From positions 1 to 20,884 of the forward strand of contig MHLY01000007.1 of the NCBI GenBank assembly GCA_001821455.1: 20,884 nt of DNA, written 5' to 3'. The notes below the pieces were generated by a model that saw only the letters and a list, made by a program, of their open reading frames with translations, searched no databases and was not told the origin of the DNA. The DNA is from Candidatus Nealsonbacteria bacterium RBG_13_42_11 (lineage in GTDB: Bacteria; Patescibacteriota; Minisyncoccia; Minisyncoccales; RBG-13-42-11). The translations under genes and the position numbers were made by a program. Shown here piece after piece: positions 13,711 to 20,884 of the stretch; within the stretch, counting starts at the first letter, position 1; each line of letters opens with the position of its first letter.

Positions 13711-14634
13711 ATGTCTACTAAAATTAAAGTAGTGGGAATAGGGGGATCGGGATGCAACGCCATTTCAAGAATGGCGAAATGCAAGATAAAAGGAGTGGAA
13801 TTGATTGCCATCAATACCGATGGACAGGATTTATCCAAAACGAGAGCCAATTTTAAAATCAGGATCGGTAAGAAAATTACCCAGGGTTTGGGTACCGGAA
13901 TGAATCCTGAAATCGGCAAAAAATCAGCCCTGGAAAGCCGAGGAGAAATTTTAGAAAGCCTGAAAGGCGCTGACATGATTTTTATCACTTGCGGGATGGG
14001 CGGAGGAACGGGAACCGGCGCTTCCCCGGTTGTTGCAGAAATAGCCAAAGAAGCGGGAGCGCTTACTTTAGCGGTCGTAACCACGCCTTTTTCTTTTGAG
14101 GGCGAAGCTAGAAAGAAAATTGCCGAATCAGGCGTCAGGAAACTGAAAGAAAAAGTTGATACTTTAATTTCAATTTCCAACGACAGACTTCTCACCACCC
14201 TAGACCAGAATATCCCCCTAATTAATGCTTTTTGGATTTGCGACGATACTTTAAGGCAGGCGGTTCAGGGAATTTCTGATTTAATAATGCTGCCCGGGAT
14301 TATTAATGTTGATTTTGCTGACGTAAAAACAATAATGAAAAATGCCGGTTCCGCCCTTTTTGGAGTGGGCCGAGCCCAGGGCGAGGGCCGGGCGGTGCGA
14401 GCGGTGCTGGCCGCAATTAATTATCCTTTACTGGAGATTTCAATGAAGGGAGCCCGGGGAGTTTTATTTAACGTTTCCGGGGGAAAAGACATCAGTCTTT
14501 CTGAAATTGATGAGGTTGCCAAAGTCATAACTCAGGAGATTAATCCCGCTGCGAAAATAATTTTTGGAGCGGTTCAGGATGAAAAACTGAAGAAAGGGGA
14601 AATAAAAGTAACTCTTATTGCCACCGGATTTTGA
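13711..14634 (+). CDS. ftsZ: Cell division GTPase FtsZ, core only (no C-terminal linker or tail)
   Basis: Tubulin-like GTPase that forms the division ring. Nucleotide-binding GIGGSGCNA (9-17), tubulin signature GGGTGTG (97-103), and the T7 catalytic loop NVDFAD (199-204) are intact, so polymerisation and GTP hydrolysis should work. The protein is only 307 residues and stops at 'KVTLIATGF', the last strand of the globular core. The usual disordered linker and conserved C-terminal peptide (DIPxFLR-like), which bind FtsA and other partners, are missing. There is no N-terminal extension either. The TGA stop lies just upstream of comEC (8-nt gap to its ATG), and no in-frame continuation was found. 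The identity is certain; how it attaches to FtsA is not. Confidence 0.96.
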   Translation: MSTKIKVVGIGGSGCNAISRMAKCKIKGVELIAINTDGQDLSKTRANFKIRIGKKITQGLGTGMNPEIGKKSALESRGEILESLKGADMIFITCGMGGGTGTGASPVVAEIAKEAGALTLAVVTTPFSFEGEARKKIAESGVRKLKEKVDTLISISNDRLLTTLDQNIPLINAFWICDDTLRQAVQGISDLIMLPGIINVDFADVKTIMKNAGSALFGVGRAQGEGRAVRAVLAAINYPLLEISMKGARGVLFNVSGGKDISLSEIDEVAKVITQEINPAAKIIFGAVQDEKLKKGEIKVTLIATGF

Positions 14635-14642
14635 CCGGAAAA

Positions 14643-16157
14643 ATGAGTAAATCCAGGATATTTTTCTATTTTTGCCTCTCTTTTGCGGGAGGTATTTTTT
14701 TAGGTTCGTTTTTGCCCGAATTCCCGTCCGCTACCGGAAAAATTCTCCTATTAACAGGTTTAATTTTAGGCCTGATTTTAATTTCTGTTTTTTGGCAATA
14801 TAAAAAAATTGCGGTTTTGGGATTATGTATTTTATTTTTTACCGTTGGAATTTTCTGGCAAAAAACCGCCGCAGCAGAGATTTTAAACAGCGAACTTAAA
14901 AGTTTCAACGATAAAAATGAAAAAATCACTTTAATCGGAATTGTTAACGATGAGCCGGTTTTTAAAGAAAAAAATATAAAATTGCAGATTAAAAATCTGG
15001 AACTGGAAATTGACGGAAATTGGAAGAATGTTGCTGGTAATGTTTTGGTGACTGTAAAAAGGTATCCTGAGCATCAATACGGGGATAAGTTAAAAATTAC
15101 CGGGAAATTGGAAACACCGCCAGTTTTTGAAGGTTTTAATTACAGAGATTATCTTAAAAAAGACGGGATTTATTCAGTGATGAATTGGCCGGAGATTGAA
15201 ACAATTGGTTCCGGATTCGGAAGTCCAATCTTAAAAACTCTTTTTTCTTTCAAGAATAGATTAAAAGAAACAGCCCAAAAATTCATTCCTCCGCCGCAAG
15301 AAGGATTTTTAGAAGCCTTGATTTTTGGCGCTGAAGAAAATATTTCAAATGAATGGAAAAATAAATTAAATTTTACCGGCACCCGCCACATAGCAGCAGT
15401 TTCAGGAATGAACATTACGATTATTTCTGCTTTGATTTTGAATTTTCTTTTGGCTTTGGGTTTCTGGCGGGGCCAGGCCTTTTATCTTTCAATCATTCTG
15501 TTGGTTTTTTATATTTTAATGATTGGCGCTCCGGCTTCCGCCGTTCGCGCCGGCATTATGGGAGGATTATTTCTGACGGCCCAGCAATTGGGCAGGTTGT
15601 CAGCGGCTTCAAGGGCGGTGGTGTTCGCCTCAACCATTATGTTATTTTTGAATCCCTTGCTTTTGAGACTGGATATCGGTTTCCAGCTTTCTTTTTTAGC
15701 AATAATAGGAATGATTTATTTACAGCCGATTTTTTCTGAATTTTTAAAAAAGATTCCCAGTTTCAGATTTTTTCCGTTAAGAACCACGCTGGCGGCCACT
15801 TTTTCCGCCCAAGTTTTTACCTTGCCAATTTTAATTTATAATTTCGGTTATCTGCCCCTGATTTCTCCGATTGCCAACATTTTAATTGTGCCGTTTTTGG
15901 CTCCCATGACCATTTTAATTTTTATTTTCAGTTTGGCCGGAATGGTATTTTCTCCTTTGGGCTACATCCTTTCTTTCCCCGCCTGGCTTTCCCTGGCTTA
16001 CCTGACAAAAATTATAGATATTTTCTCAGGGTTTCCCTTAGCATCTCTTAAAACAGGCAATATCTCCTTTGCGTTTTTGGTCATTTTTTACCTGATTTTA
16101 GGGGTAATTGCCTGGAGGCTGCAAAAGAACCAAGAACTAAAATTTTTACGATATTAA
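14643..16157 (+). CDS. comEC: ComEC-type DNA uptake channel protein, lacking the C-terminal hydrolase domain
   Basis: A 504-residue integral membrane protein. ComEC passes single-stranded DNA across the cytoplasmic membrane during transformation. It has N-terminal membrane helices and an extracytoplasmic OB-like region with 'FNYRDYLKKDGIYS' (about residues 160-180). The competence domain follows, with the signature HIAAVSGMNITIISA and 'ASAVRAGIMGG', then many membrane helices to the end. The metallo-beta-lactamase-like domain found at the C-terminus of longer ComEC proteins is absent. I chose ATG (14643) rather than an in-frame TTG 12 nt upstream that overlaps the ftsZ stop; GG-rich ACCGGAAAA precedes the ATG. 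It ends the division operon and is the partner of DprA in this window. Confidence 0.92.
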   Translation: MSKSRIFFYFCLSFAGGIFLGSFLPEFPSATGKILLLTGLILGLILISVFWQYKKIAVLGLCILFFTVGIFWQKTAAAEILNSELKSFNDKNEKITLIGIVNDEPVFKEKNIKLQIKNLELEIDGNWKNVAGNVLVTVKRYPEHQYGDKLKITGKLETPPVFEGFNYRDYLKKDGIYSVMNWPEIETIGSGFGSPILKTLFSFKNRLKETAQKFIPPPQEGFLEALIFGAEENISNEWKNKLNFTGTRHIAAVSGMNITIISALILNFLLALGFWRGQAFYLSIILLVFYILMIGAPASAVRAGIMGGLFLTAQQLGRLSAASRAVVFASTIMLFLNPLLLRLDIGFQLSFLAIIGMIYLQPIFSEFLKKIPSFRFFPLRTTLAATFSAQVFTLPILIYNFGYLPLISPIANILIVPFLAPMTILIFIFSLAGMVFSPLGYILSFPAWLSLAYLTKIIDIFSGFPLASLKTGNISFAFLVIFYLILGVIAWRLQKNQELKFLRY

Positions 16158-16166
16158 TGGTAAAAT
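16158..16166 (+). promoter_or_regulatory. Predicted extended -10 promoter for the glycan module
   Basis: TGG-TAAAAT fits TGn-TAnnnT, 9 nt before the ATG at 16176. Predicted start about 3 nt before the ATG. No -35 seen and no terminator after comEC, so read-through from the division operon is also possible. Confidence 0.45.
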
Positions 16167-16175
16167 TAACTAATT

Positions 16176-17468
16176 ATGACTCCTCAATCCTGGATAATAT
16201 CAGTCAATATGGGTTACGGTCATCAGAGAACCGCTTTTCCTTTGAAAGATTTGGCTCCGGAAGGGAAAATAATCTGCGCTAATGATTACGAAGGAATTCC
16301 GGAAAATGACAAAAGAATCTGGGAAGCGACCAGAAAAGTTTATGAGTTAATTTCCCGCTTCAAAAGAATTCCTCTCGTCGGCGAATTTGTTTTTTTTGTC
16401 TTTGACCAACTTCAAAAGATATTAAGTTTTTATCCCAAAAGAGATTTATCAAAATCCAATTTTCAGTTAAAGCAGATTTTTTCCTTGATCAAGAAAGGGT
16501 GGGGTAAGGATTTAATCAAAAGGTTAAAAGCAAATCCCGTGCCCCTTATCAGCACTTTTTTTACCCCGGCTTTTATGGCGGAATCCTTTAACTATCCGGG
16601 AGAAATTTTTTGCGTTGTCTGTGATGCCGATATTTCAAGAACCTGGGTTTCATTAAATCCTAAAAAAAGCAAAATAAAATATTTCGCTCCCAACAACAGA
16701 GTCGTGGACAGATTAAAACTTTACGGAGTAAAACCGGAAAATATTTTTCTTACCGGCTATCCTTTACCGCAGGATATTATCGGAAGCGAGGAGCAAGGGG
16801 TCTTAAAAGAGGATTTAAAACATCGGCTTCTGAATTTAGACCCGAAGAAACGGTACTTTTCCTATTACGAACCTTTAATCAAAAAACACTTGGGAGAATT
16901 GCCGAAAACTGCAAATCATATTCTAACTCTGATGTTTGCGGTTGGCGGCGCGGGAGCGCAAAAAGAAATCGGAATAAAAATAATAAAGAGTCTGGCCAAA
17001 AGGATTAAAAACAATGAAATTAAAATAATTTTAGTGGCCGGTACCAAGAAAAAAGTAAGAAACTATTTTGAGAAAGAGCTTAGCCGGGGCCCGATTGCCG
17101 TTGATTACAGCGAGAATGTGGAAATTCTTTATCGGGAAAAAATTGAGGATTATTTCCAGGAATTCAATCAGAAATTAAGAAAAACCGATATTCTGTGGAC
17201 AAAACCTTCGGAAATTTCTTTTTACAGCGCCTTGGGGATACCGATAATTATCGCGCCTCCGGTAGGCTATCAGGAGGAGTTCAACAAAAGATGGCTTTTA
17301 AAGTCAGGATCCGGAATTTTGCAGGAAAACCCGGGTTATACCGAGCAATGGCTGAGGGATTGGTTAAATCAGGGATATTTAGCCGAAGCAGCCATGCAGG
17401 GCTTTATTGAAGGAGAAAAATTGGGAACGCTAAACATTAAAAAGATAATTGAAAAATGCTCTGGTTAA
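16176..17468 (+). CDS. Putative GT-B fold glycosyltransferase (MurG/diacylglycerol glucosyltransferase-like)
   Basis: A 430-residue protein without obvious membrane helices. Near the N-terminus, GYGHQRTA resembles the G-x-GH-x-x-A loop of GT28/MGDG-synthase-type enzymes. The C-terminal half has 'LMFAVGGAGAQ' and 'ILWTKPSEISFYSALGIP', then 'GYQEEFNKRWLLKSGSGI'. This is the layout of the GT-B donor-sugar site (compare '-SKPG-x-T-x-x-EALA-x-G-x-P-' and '-QE-x-N-'). It therefore probably transfers a sugar from a nucleotide donor to a lipid or other acceptor at the inner face of the membrane. Substrate unknown. Similarity is by motif only; the middle part is not familiar to me. It overlaps the transporter gene by 13 nt and leads a four-gene run. 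Confidence 0.7.
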   Translation: MTPQSWIISVNMGYGHQRTAFPLKDLAPEGKIICANDYEGIPENDKRIWEATRKVYELISRFKRIPLVGEFVFFVFDQLQKILSFYPKRDLSKSNFQLKQIFSLIKKGWGKDLIKRLKANPVPLISTFFTPAFMAESFNYPGEIFCVVCDADISRTWVSLNPKKSKIKYFAPNNRVVDRLKLYGVKPENIFLTGYPLPQDIIGSEEQGVLKEDLKHRLLNLDPKKRYFSYYEPLIKKHLGELPKTANHILTLMFAVGGAGAQKEIGIKIIKSLAKRIKNNEIKIILVAGTKKKVRNYFEKELSRGPIAVDYSENVEILYREKIEDYFQEFNQKLRKTDILWTKPSEISFYSALGIPIIIAPPVGYQEEFNKRWLLKSGSGILQENPGYTEQWLRDWLNQGYLAEAAMQGFIEGEKLGTLNIKKIIEKCSG

Positions 17469-18364
17469 TAATTACAATTTCAGCTTATTTTATTTTAGCC
17501 GTTGTTTTTCTGATAGATAAATATCTTTTAGTGGGTCCGATTCCCAATCCCAAGATTTATGCTTTTTATGTGGGAGTTTTAGGGATTTTTGTTTTACTGA
17601 TTGTTCCCTTTATAGGTTTTTATTTCCCAAACTCATTTGAATTTTTTTTGGCTTTAATATCCGGCGCCTCTTTTACTTATGGCATTTACTGGTTCTTTAA
17701 GGCGCTAAAATTATTTGAATCATCAAGGATTGTGCCGGCTGTCGGCGGGATTTTGCCCATCTTCACTTTCTTGTTAATCTTCATTTTTTCTAAGGGGAAG
17801 GAAACCTTAACTGCCTTGGGATTTTTATCTTTTATTCTGCTTATCTTGGGAAGTTTTTTGATTACTTATGAAAAAACCAAAGAAATTTCCTTGAAAAGCC
17901 TAAAAATGTCCCTGGTGGCCGCTTTTCTTTTTGCACTTTCCTTTGTTTCGGCAAAATACATTTATCTCTCAGCCCCATTTTTAGTGGGACTGGTCTGGAT
18001 TAGAATAGGAGGGTGCCTGGCTGCGCTGACTTTTCTTTTAAGCCGCGGTCTCTGGGAAGAAATCTTCAAAGAAAAAATAACCTTTCAAAGAAAAACTTTT
18101 TTAATCTTTATTTCCAATCAGGCCGCCGGAGCCGGCGGCAATATCCTTCAGAATTGGGCCGTGGCCCTGGCTCCTTTAATTTATGTTGCTTTTATTAACG
18201 CCCTTCAGGGAATTCAATACGTCTTTTTATTGATTTTTACCGTTTTACTTTCTTTAAAATTTCCCCGTCTTTTAAAAGAAGAGGTTTCCAAAACGGTTCT
18301 TTTCCAGAAAATAGCCGCTATTTTATTAATCGGAGGAGGGTTGGTCTTATTGGCAATACGATGA
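17456..18364 (+). CDS. EamA/DMT-family transporter-like membrane protein
   Basis: A 302-residue, very hydrophobic protein with about ten membrane segments arranged as two similar halves (about 1-137 and 150-301), the drug/metabolite-transporter (EamA) layout. Some members export metabolites and some (ArnE/ArnF-like) flip lipid-linked sugars. The position between two glycosyltransferases and a glycoside hydrolase makes a lipid-linked sugar or precursor flippase an attractive inference, but nothing in the sequence proves the substrate. Start overlaps the upstream gene (13 nt); its stop overlaps the next start (ATGA). No SD is visible. Confidence 0.8.
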   Translation: MLWLIITISAYFILAVVFLIDKYLLVGPIPNPKIYAFYVGVLGIFVLLIVPFIGFYFPNSFEFFLALISGASFTYGIYWFFKALKLFESSRIVPAVGGILPIFTFLLIFIFSKGKETLTALGFLSFILLILGSFLITYEKTKEISLKSLKMSLVAAFLFALSFVSAKYIYLSAPFLVGLVWIRIGGCLAALTFLLSRGLWEEIFKEKITFQRKTFLIFISNQAAGAGGNILQNWAVALAPLIYVAFINALQGIQYVFLLIFTVLLSLKFPRLLKEEVSKTVLFQKIAAILLIGGGLVLLAIR

Positions 18365-19338
18365 AAAAAATCATGCTATACGTTTTAATTTTCGTTCTGA
18401 TAGTATTCAGTTTCTTTTTTATTGGAAAGCCTCAGAAAAAAGAAATAACCTGGGGGGTTAATTTTTCCCAAAAGCACGCCGAACTTCTTGGGTTGGACTG
18501 GCAAGAAACTTATTCTGCCTTAATTGACGATTTGGGGGCAAAAGACATCAAATTAGCAACTTACTGGGATTTGATTGAGCCGGAAAAGGGAAGTTATAAT
18601 TTTAACGATTTGGACTGGCAGATAGATGAGGCCGATAAAAAAGGAGCAAAACTGCTTTTGGTAATCGGAATGAAAACTCCCCGCTGGCCGGAATGCCATC
18701 TTCCTGAATGGGCCAAGGGTTTAAGCAGGGCAGAGCAGCAGGAAAACATTTTAAATTTGCTCAAAGAAATCGTTTTAAGATATAAAGACCGGATTTCTGT
18801 TGAGGCGTGGCAGGTGGAAAATGAATCGTTTTTTCCTTTTGGCGATTGTCCCTGGATTGACAAAGAGTTTTTGAAAAAAGAAATAGAATTGGTGAAGTCG
18901 CTTGATGATCAAAAAAGACCCGTGGTAATAACCGACAGCGGAGAAGGTTCTTTTTGGATTCAGGCTGCAAAACTCGGTGATATTGTCGGCACGACGATGT
19001 ATCGAACGGTCTGGGTTAAACAATTAGGGATTTATTTTTCTTATCCTTACCCGCCGAATTTTTACTGGAGGAAAGCGCAAATTATTGAAAATTTATTTAA
19101 TAAAAAAGTAATCTGCGTTGAACTTCAGGCTGAGCCCTGGGGACCGAAACTTCTTTATGACAGCCCTCTTCAGGAACAGGAAAAATCAATGAACCTGGAA
19201 CAATTTCAAAAAAACATTTCCTTTGCCCGAAAAACCGGTTTTGACACGTTTTATTTATGGGGCGCCGAATGGTGGTACTGGATGAAGGAAAAACAGAATA
19301 ACTCTTCTTTTTGGGAAGAAGCAAGAAAACTATTTTAA
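18361..19338 (+). CDS. Membrane-anchored TIM-barrel glycoside hydrolase (clan GH-A-like)
   Basis: A 325-residue protein with an N-terminal hydrophobic segment (about residues 4-22) that acts as a signal peptide or anchor, so the catalytic part faces outside. The body reads as an alternating beta/alpha barrel: 'IKLATYWDLIEPEKGSYNF' is typical of GH-A enzymes (compare GH5, GH39, GH42). WQVENE gives the candidate acid/base (E155) after a beta strand, and VELQAEPW gives a candidate nucleophile (E254). Many aromatic residues (WGAEWWYWM) line the likely sugar cleft near the C-terminus. Family and substrate cannot be set by eye. It overlaps the transporter gene by 4 nt and is followed after 5 nt by a GT2 enzyme, suggesting trimming or remodelling of the glycan made by this cluster. 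Confidence 0.78.
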   Translation: MKKIMLYVLIFVLIVFSFFFIGKPQKKEITWGVNFSQKHAELLGLDWQETYSALIDDLGAKDIKLATYWDLIEPEKGSYNFNDLDWQIDEADKKGAKLLLVIGMKTPRWPECHLPEWAKGLSRAEQQENILNLLKEIVLRYKDRISVEAWQVENESFFPFGDCPWIDKEFLKKEIELVKSLDDQKRPVVITDSGEGSFWIQAAKLGDIVGTTMYRTVWVKQLGIYFSYPYPPNFYWRKAQIIENLFNKKVICVELQAEPWGPKLLYDSPLQEQEKSMNLEQFQKNISFARKTGFDTFYLWGAEWWYWMKEKQNNSSFWEEARKLF

Positions 19339-19343
19339 AATAT

Positions 19344-20060
19344 ATGTTAAGCATCATAATTCCCGCTTTAAATGAAGAAAATTACCTGCCTGCTTTATTG
19401 GAATCTGTAAAAAAACAGAATTTCCAGGAAGATTACGAAATAATCGTGGCTGACGCCGGCTCCAAAGATAAAACAGTTGAAATCGCCAGAAAATACGGCT
19501 GTAAGATAGTTCCGGGCGGACTGCCGGCCCAAGGAAGAAACGAAGGAGCCAAGATTGCTGCCGGAGAAACCCTTTTATTTTTAGACGCTGACGTAAGATT
19601 GCCGCAGGACTTTTTTAAAAAATCTTTAAAAGAGTTCAAAAAAAGAAAACTGGACGGCGCTTCTTTCCGCTTGTCTCCTCAAACCAAAAATATATTTTTA
19701 AGATTGAGTTTTAATTTTTTTTACAACTGGCCCATTACTATTTTCCAGAAAATTCTGGCTTATGGTGCTATGGGAATTCTGGTAAAAAAAGAAATTTTTG
19801 AGAAGGTCGGCGGTTTTGACGAAAATGTTAAGCTGGCCGAGGACCATTTTTTTGCCAGACAGGTGGCAAAACTGGGGAAGTTCAGAATCGTTCATTCAAC
19901 CAAAATCTATATCAGCCTCAGACGATTTGAAAAAGACGGTTGGTTGAAAACCAATTCGAAATTTTTTTTATGCAATCTTTACATGCTTTCCGGGAAACCC
20001 GTTACTTCGGATGTTTTCAAATACCGATTTAACCATTATTCAAAAAACAAAGAAACATGA
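19344..20060 (+). CDS. Family 2 glycosyltransferase
   Basis: A 238-residue GT-A fold enzyme that starts with the typical MLSIIIPALNEENYL strand. It contains ADAGSKDKT (nucleotide-binding region) and FLDADV (DxD-type metal site), then 'GFDENVKLAEDHFFARQVAKLG', the ED acceptor-side motif. I chose this ATG because the GT2 fold begins right there; an in-frame start 33 nt upstream would overlap the hydrolase gene and add a non-homologous tail. It has no strong transmembrane anchor apart from a hydrophobic stretch near residues 118-140. It uses a nucleotide sugar to extend a glycan; donor and acceptor unknown. Last gene of the module, with no terminator before the htrA promoter. Confidence 0.88.
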   Translation: MLSIIIPALNEENYLPALLESVKKQNFQEDYEIIVADAGSKDKTVEIARKYGCKIVPGGLPAQGRNEGAKIAAGETLLFLDADVRLPQDFFKKSLKEFKKRKLDGASFRLSPQTKNIFLRLSFNFFYNWPITIFQKILAYGAMGILVKKEIFEKVGGFDENVKLAEDHFFARQVAKLGKFRIVHSTKIYISLRRFEKDGWLKTNSKFFLCNLYMLSGKPVTSDVFKYRFNHYSKNKET

Positions 20061-20066
20061 TATAAT
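20058..20066 (+). promoter_or_regulatory. Extended -10 promoter for the htrA-like gene, nearly leaderless
   Basis: TGA-TATAAT is a perfect extended -10, 7 nt before the ATG at 20074. The predicted start lies about 1 nt before the ATG. No -35 match at normal distance. Confidence 0.6.
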
Positions 20067-20073
20067 TTAACCT

Positions 20074-20884
20074 ATGAATCTTTACGAATTGCCAAAATTT
20101 GAACCCCCTAAATTAGGAGGAATCCAACTTAAAGCCCCCCAATTTTTGAAAAATAAAACCTTACAACTGGTAGTTTTGGTTGTTCTTCTTTCGTCGGTTT
20201 GCGGTTTTATTGCCGGAGTCGTTTCTGGAGGTTATCTTTATTTTGAAGTTAAAGATTCTCTTTCTAAATTTAAACTGGAACTGCCTCAAAAAACAAACGA
20301 AAAAGAATACGTTCCCCAGACCAGCCAGGAACAATTAATAATCAAGGCGGTGGAAGATGTTTCTCCGGCCGTAGTCAGTATTGTGATTACCAAAGACGTC
20401 CCGATTATTGAACAATATTATTACAATCCTTTCCAGCAATTTGAACAGTTTTTTGGCGGAGATTTCCAGTTTGAAATTCCCCAATACCAGCAGCAAGGGA
20501 CGGAAAAACAGGAAGTCGGCGGCGGCAGCGGTTTTATCGTTTCCGCAGACGGAATGATTTTAACGAATAAACACGTAGTTTTGGATACCGAGGCCGAATA
20601 CACCGTTTTTACCAATGACGGCAAGAAATATCCGGCTAAAGTCTTGGCCCGAGACCCGGTTCAGGATTTAGCCATAATTAAAATTGATCAGGAAAAAACA
20701 ATCAATAATGAGGGCGGTTTTGCTTTAAAATCGTTTCCGACGGTTAAACTCGGGGATTCGGATGAAATAAAAATCGGCCAGACGGTAATTGCCATTGGTA
20801 ATGCTTTGGGAGAATTCAGAAATACGGTTTCAGTGGGCGTTGTTTCCGGCCTTTCAAGAAGCATTACGGCTTCAGGCGGCGGAC
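20074..20884 (+). CDS. htrA: HtrA/DegP-type serine protease (3' truncated by window edge)
   Basis: The visible 270 residues start with a short cytoplasmic N-terminus, a membrane anchor (about 31-55), a polar linker, and then a trypsin-like S1C protease domain. The catalytic His167 is in LTNKHVV and Asp198 in DPVQDLAIIKI. The Ser motif (GNSGGP) and any PDZ domains lie beyond the edge. A Gln/Phe/Tyr-rich insertion between about 113 and 141 (QYYYNPFQQFEQFFGG) is the long loop LA, seen also in other HtrA proteins. HtrA proteases degrade or refold damaged envelope proteins. It begins 13 nt after the GT2 gene from its own apparent promoter. Confidence 0.93.
   Translation, partial: MNLYELPKFEPPKLGGIQLKAPQFLKNKTLQLVVLVVLLSSVCGFIAGVVSGGYLYFEVKDSLSKFKLELPQKTNEKEYVPQTSQEQLIIKAVEDVSPAVVSIVITKDVPIIEQYYYNPFQQFEQFFGGDFQFEIPQYQQQGTEKQEVGGGSGFIVSADGMILTNKHVVLDTEAEYTVFTNDGKKYPAKVLARDPVQDLAIIKIDQEKTINNEGGFALKSFPTVKLGDSDEIKIGQTVIAIGNALGEFRNTVSVGVVSGLSRSITASGGG

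Noticed and set aside
13161..14198. 345-residue open frame on the minus strand across the end of ftsA and most of ftsZ
   Set aside because: Low-complexity Ser/Phe/Pro-rich translation antiparallel to two certain genes; a codon-bias shadow with no promoter or SD.
14631..14642. TTG start of comEC overlapping the ftsZ stop
   Set aside because: Adds only four residues; the ATG at 14643 is more likely. The TTG cannot be excluded.
1..20884. UGA read as glycine (SR1/Gracilibacteria code)
   Set aside because: Several genes end naturally at TGA exactly at the family's expected end or next to the following start (first pseudopilin, hisS, zinc-ribbon, ftsZ) and no in-frame TGA is needed in any gene.
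1..20884. CRISPR arrays, insertion sequences, prophage genes or defence systems
   Set aside because: No regularly spaced repeats, transposase, integrase, phage structural or known defence protein was seen.

Overview
The window looks like a chromosome segment from a member of the Candidate Phyla Radiation (Patescibacteria, most likely a Parcubacteria-type lineage). The clues are the AT-rich, densely packed genes with short overlaps, compact proteins (a 307-residue FtsZ, a 171-residue Pth, a ComEC without its C-terminal domain), PKD-rich surface proteins next to pseudopilins, few Shine-Dalgarno (SD) sequences, and the gene order lepB-hisS-hinT-rpsU-yqeY-ybeY-ftsA-ftsZ-comEC. UGA is used as a stop (for example at the ends of ftsZ and the first pseudopilin), so the Gly-recoded SR1/Gracilibacteria code does not apply. 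The lineage is inferred from gene content only.

Layout. (1) 2-4789, + strand: a large secreted PKD/cysteine-rich protein, cut by the left edge, followed by four pseudopilins in the order FimT/GspH-, PilV/GspI-, PilW/GspJ- and PilX/GspK-like. This resembles a minor-pilin operon with a tip adhesin. It ends at a 28-bp perfect palindrome that can terminate both strands. (2) 4890-7903, - strand: dprA, topA and tRNA-Leu(CAA), read in that order. (3) 7925-8580, + strand: a small autonomous unit with a near-consensus promoter, a highly structured leader of about 180 nt, a 68-residue zinc-ribbon-like protein, a 54-residue protein of unknown function and a terminator. (4) 8582-9097, - strand: pth. (5) 9122-16157, + strand: a housekeeping and division operon from lepB to comEC. 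(6) 16158-20060, + strand: four genes that look like an envelope-glycan module (GT-B glycosyltransferase, EamA-type transporter, membrane-anchored TIM-barrel glycoside hydrolase, GT2 glycosyltransferase). (7) From 20058, + strand: an HtrA-type protease cut by the right edge.

How it works together: pseudopilins, DprA and ComEC are parts of a DNA-uptake or adhesion apparatus. LepB, HtrA and the glycan genes act at the envelope. TopA, HisS, tRNA-Leu, S21, YbeY and Pth are core information processing. FtsA and FtsZ drive division.

The most notable element is the leader at about 7960-8141. A 24-position helix (22 pairs) closes an 84-nt domain containing a hairpin whose 14-nt loop carries CCUCCUUA. 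This is the exact complement of the SD of the gene it precedes and is identical to the canonical 3' end of bacterial 16S rRNA. I could not match it to any known riboswitch. Other points of interest are the FtsZ that stops at the end of its globular core, at least four promoters placed so that transcripts would be nearly leaderless, and two divergent promoters whose -10 boxes overlap.
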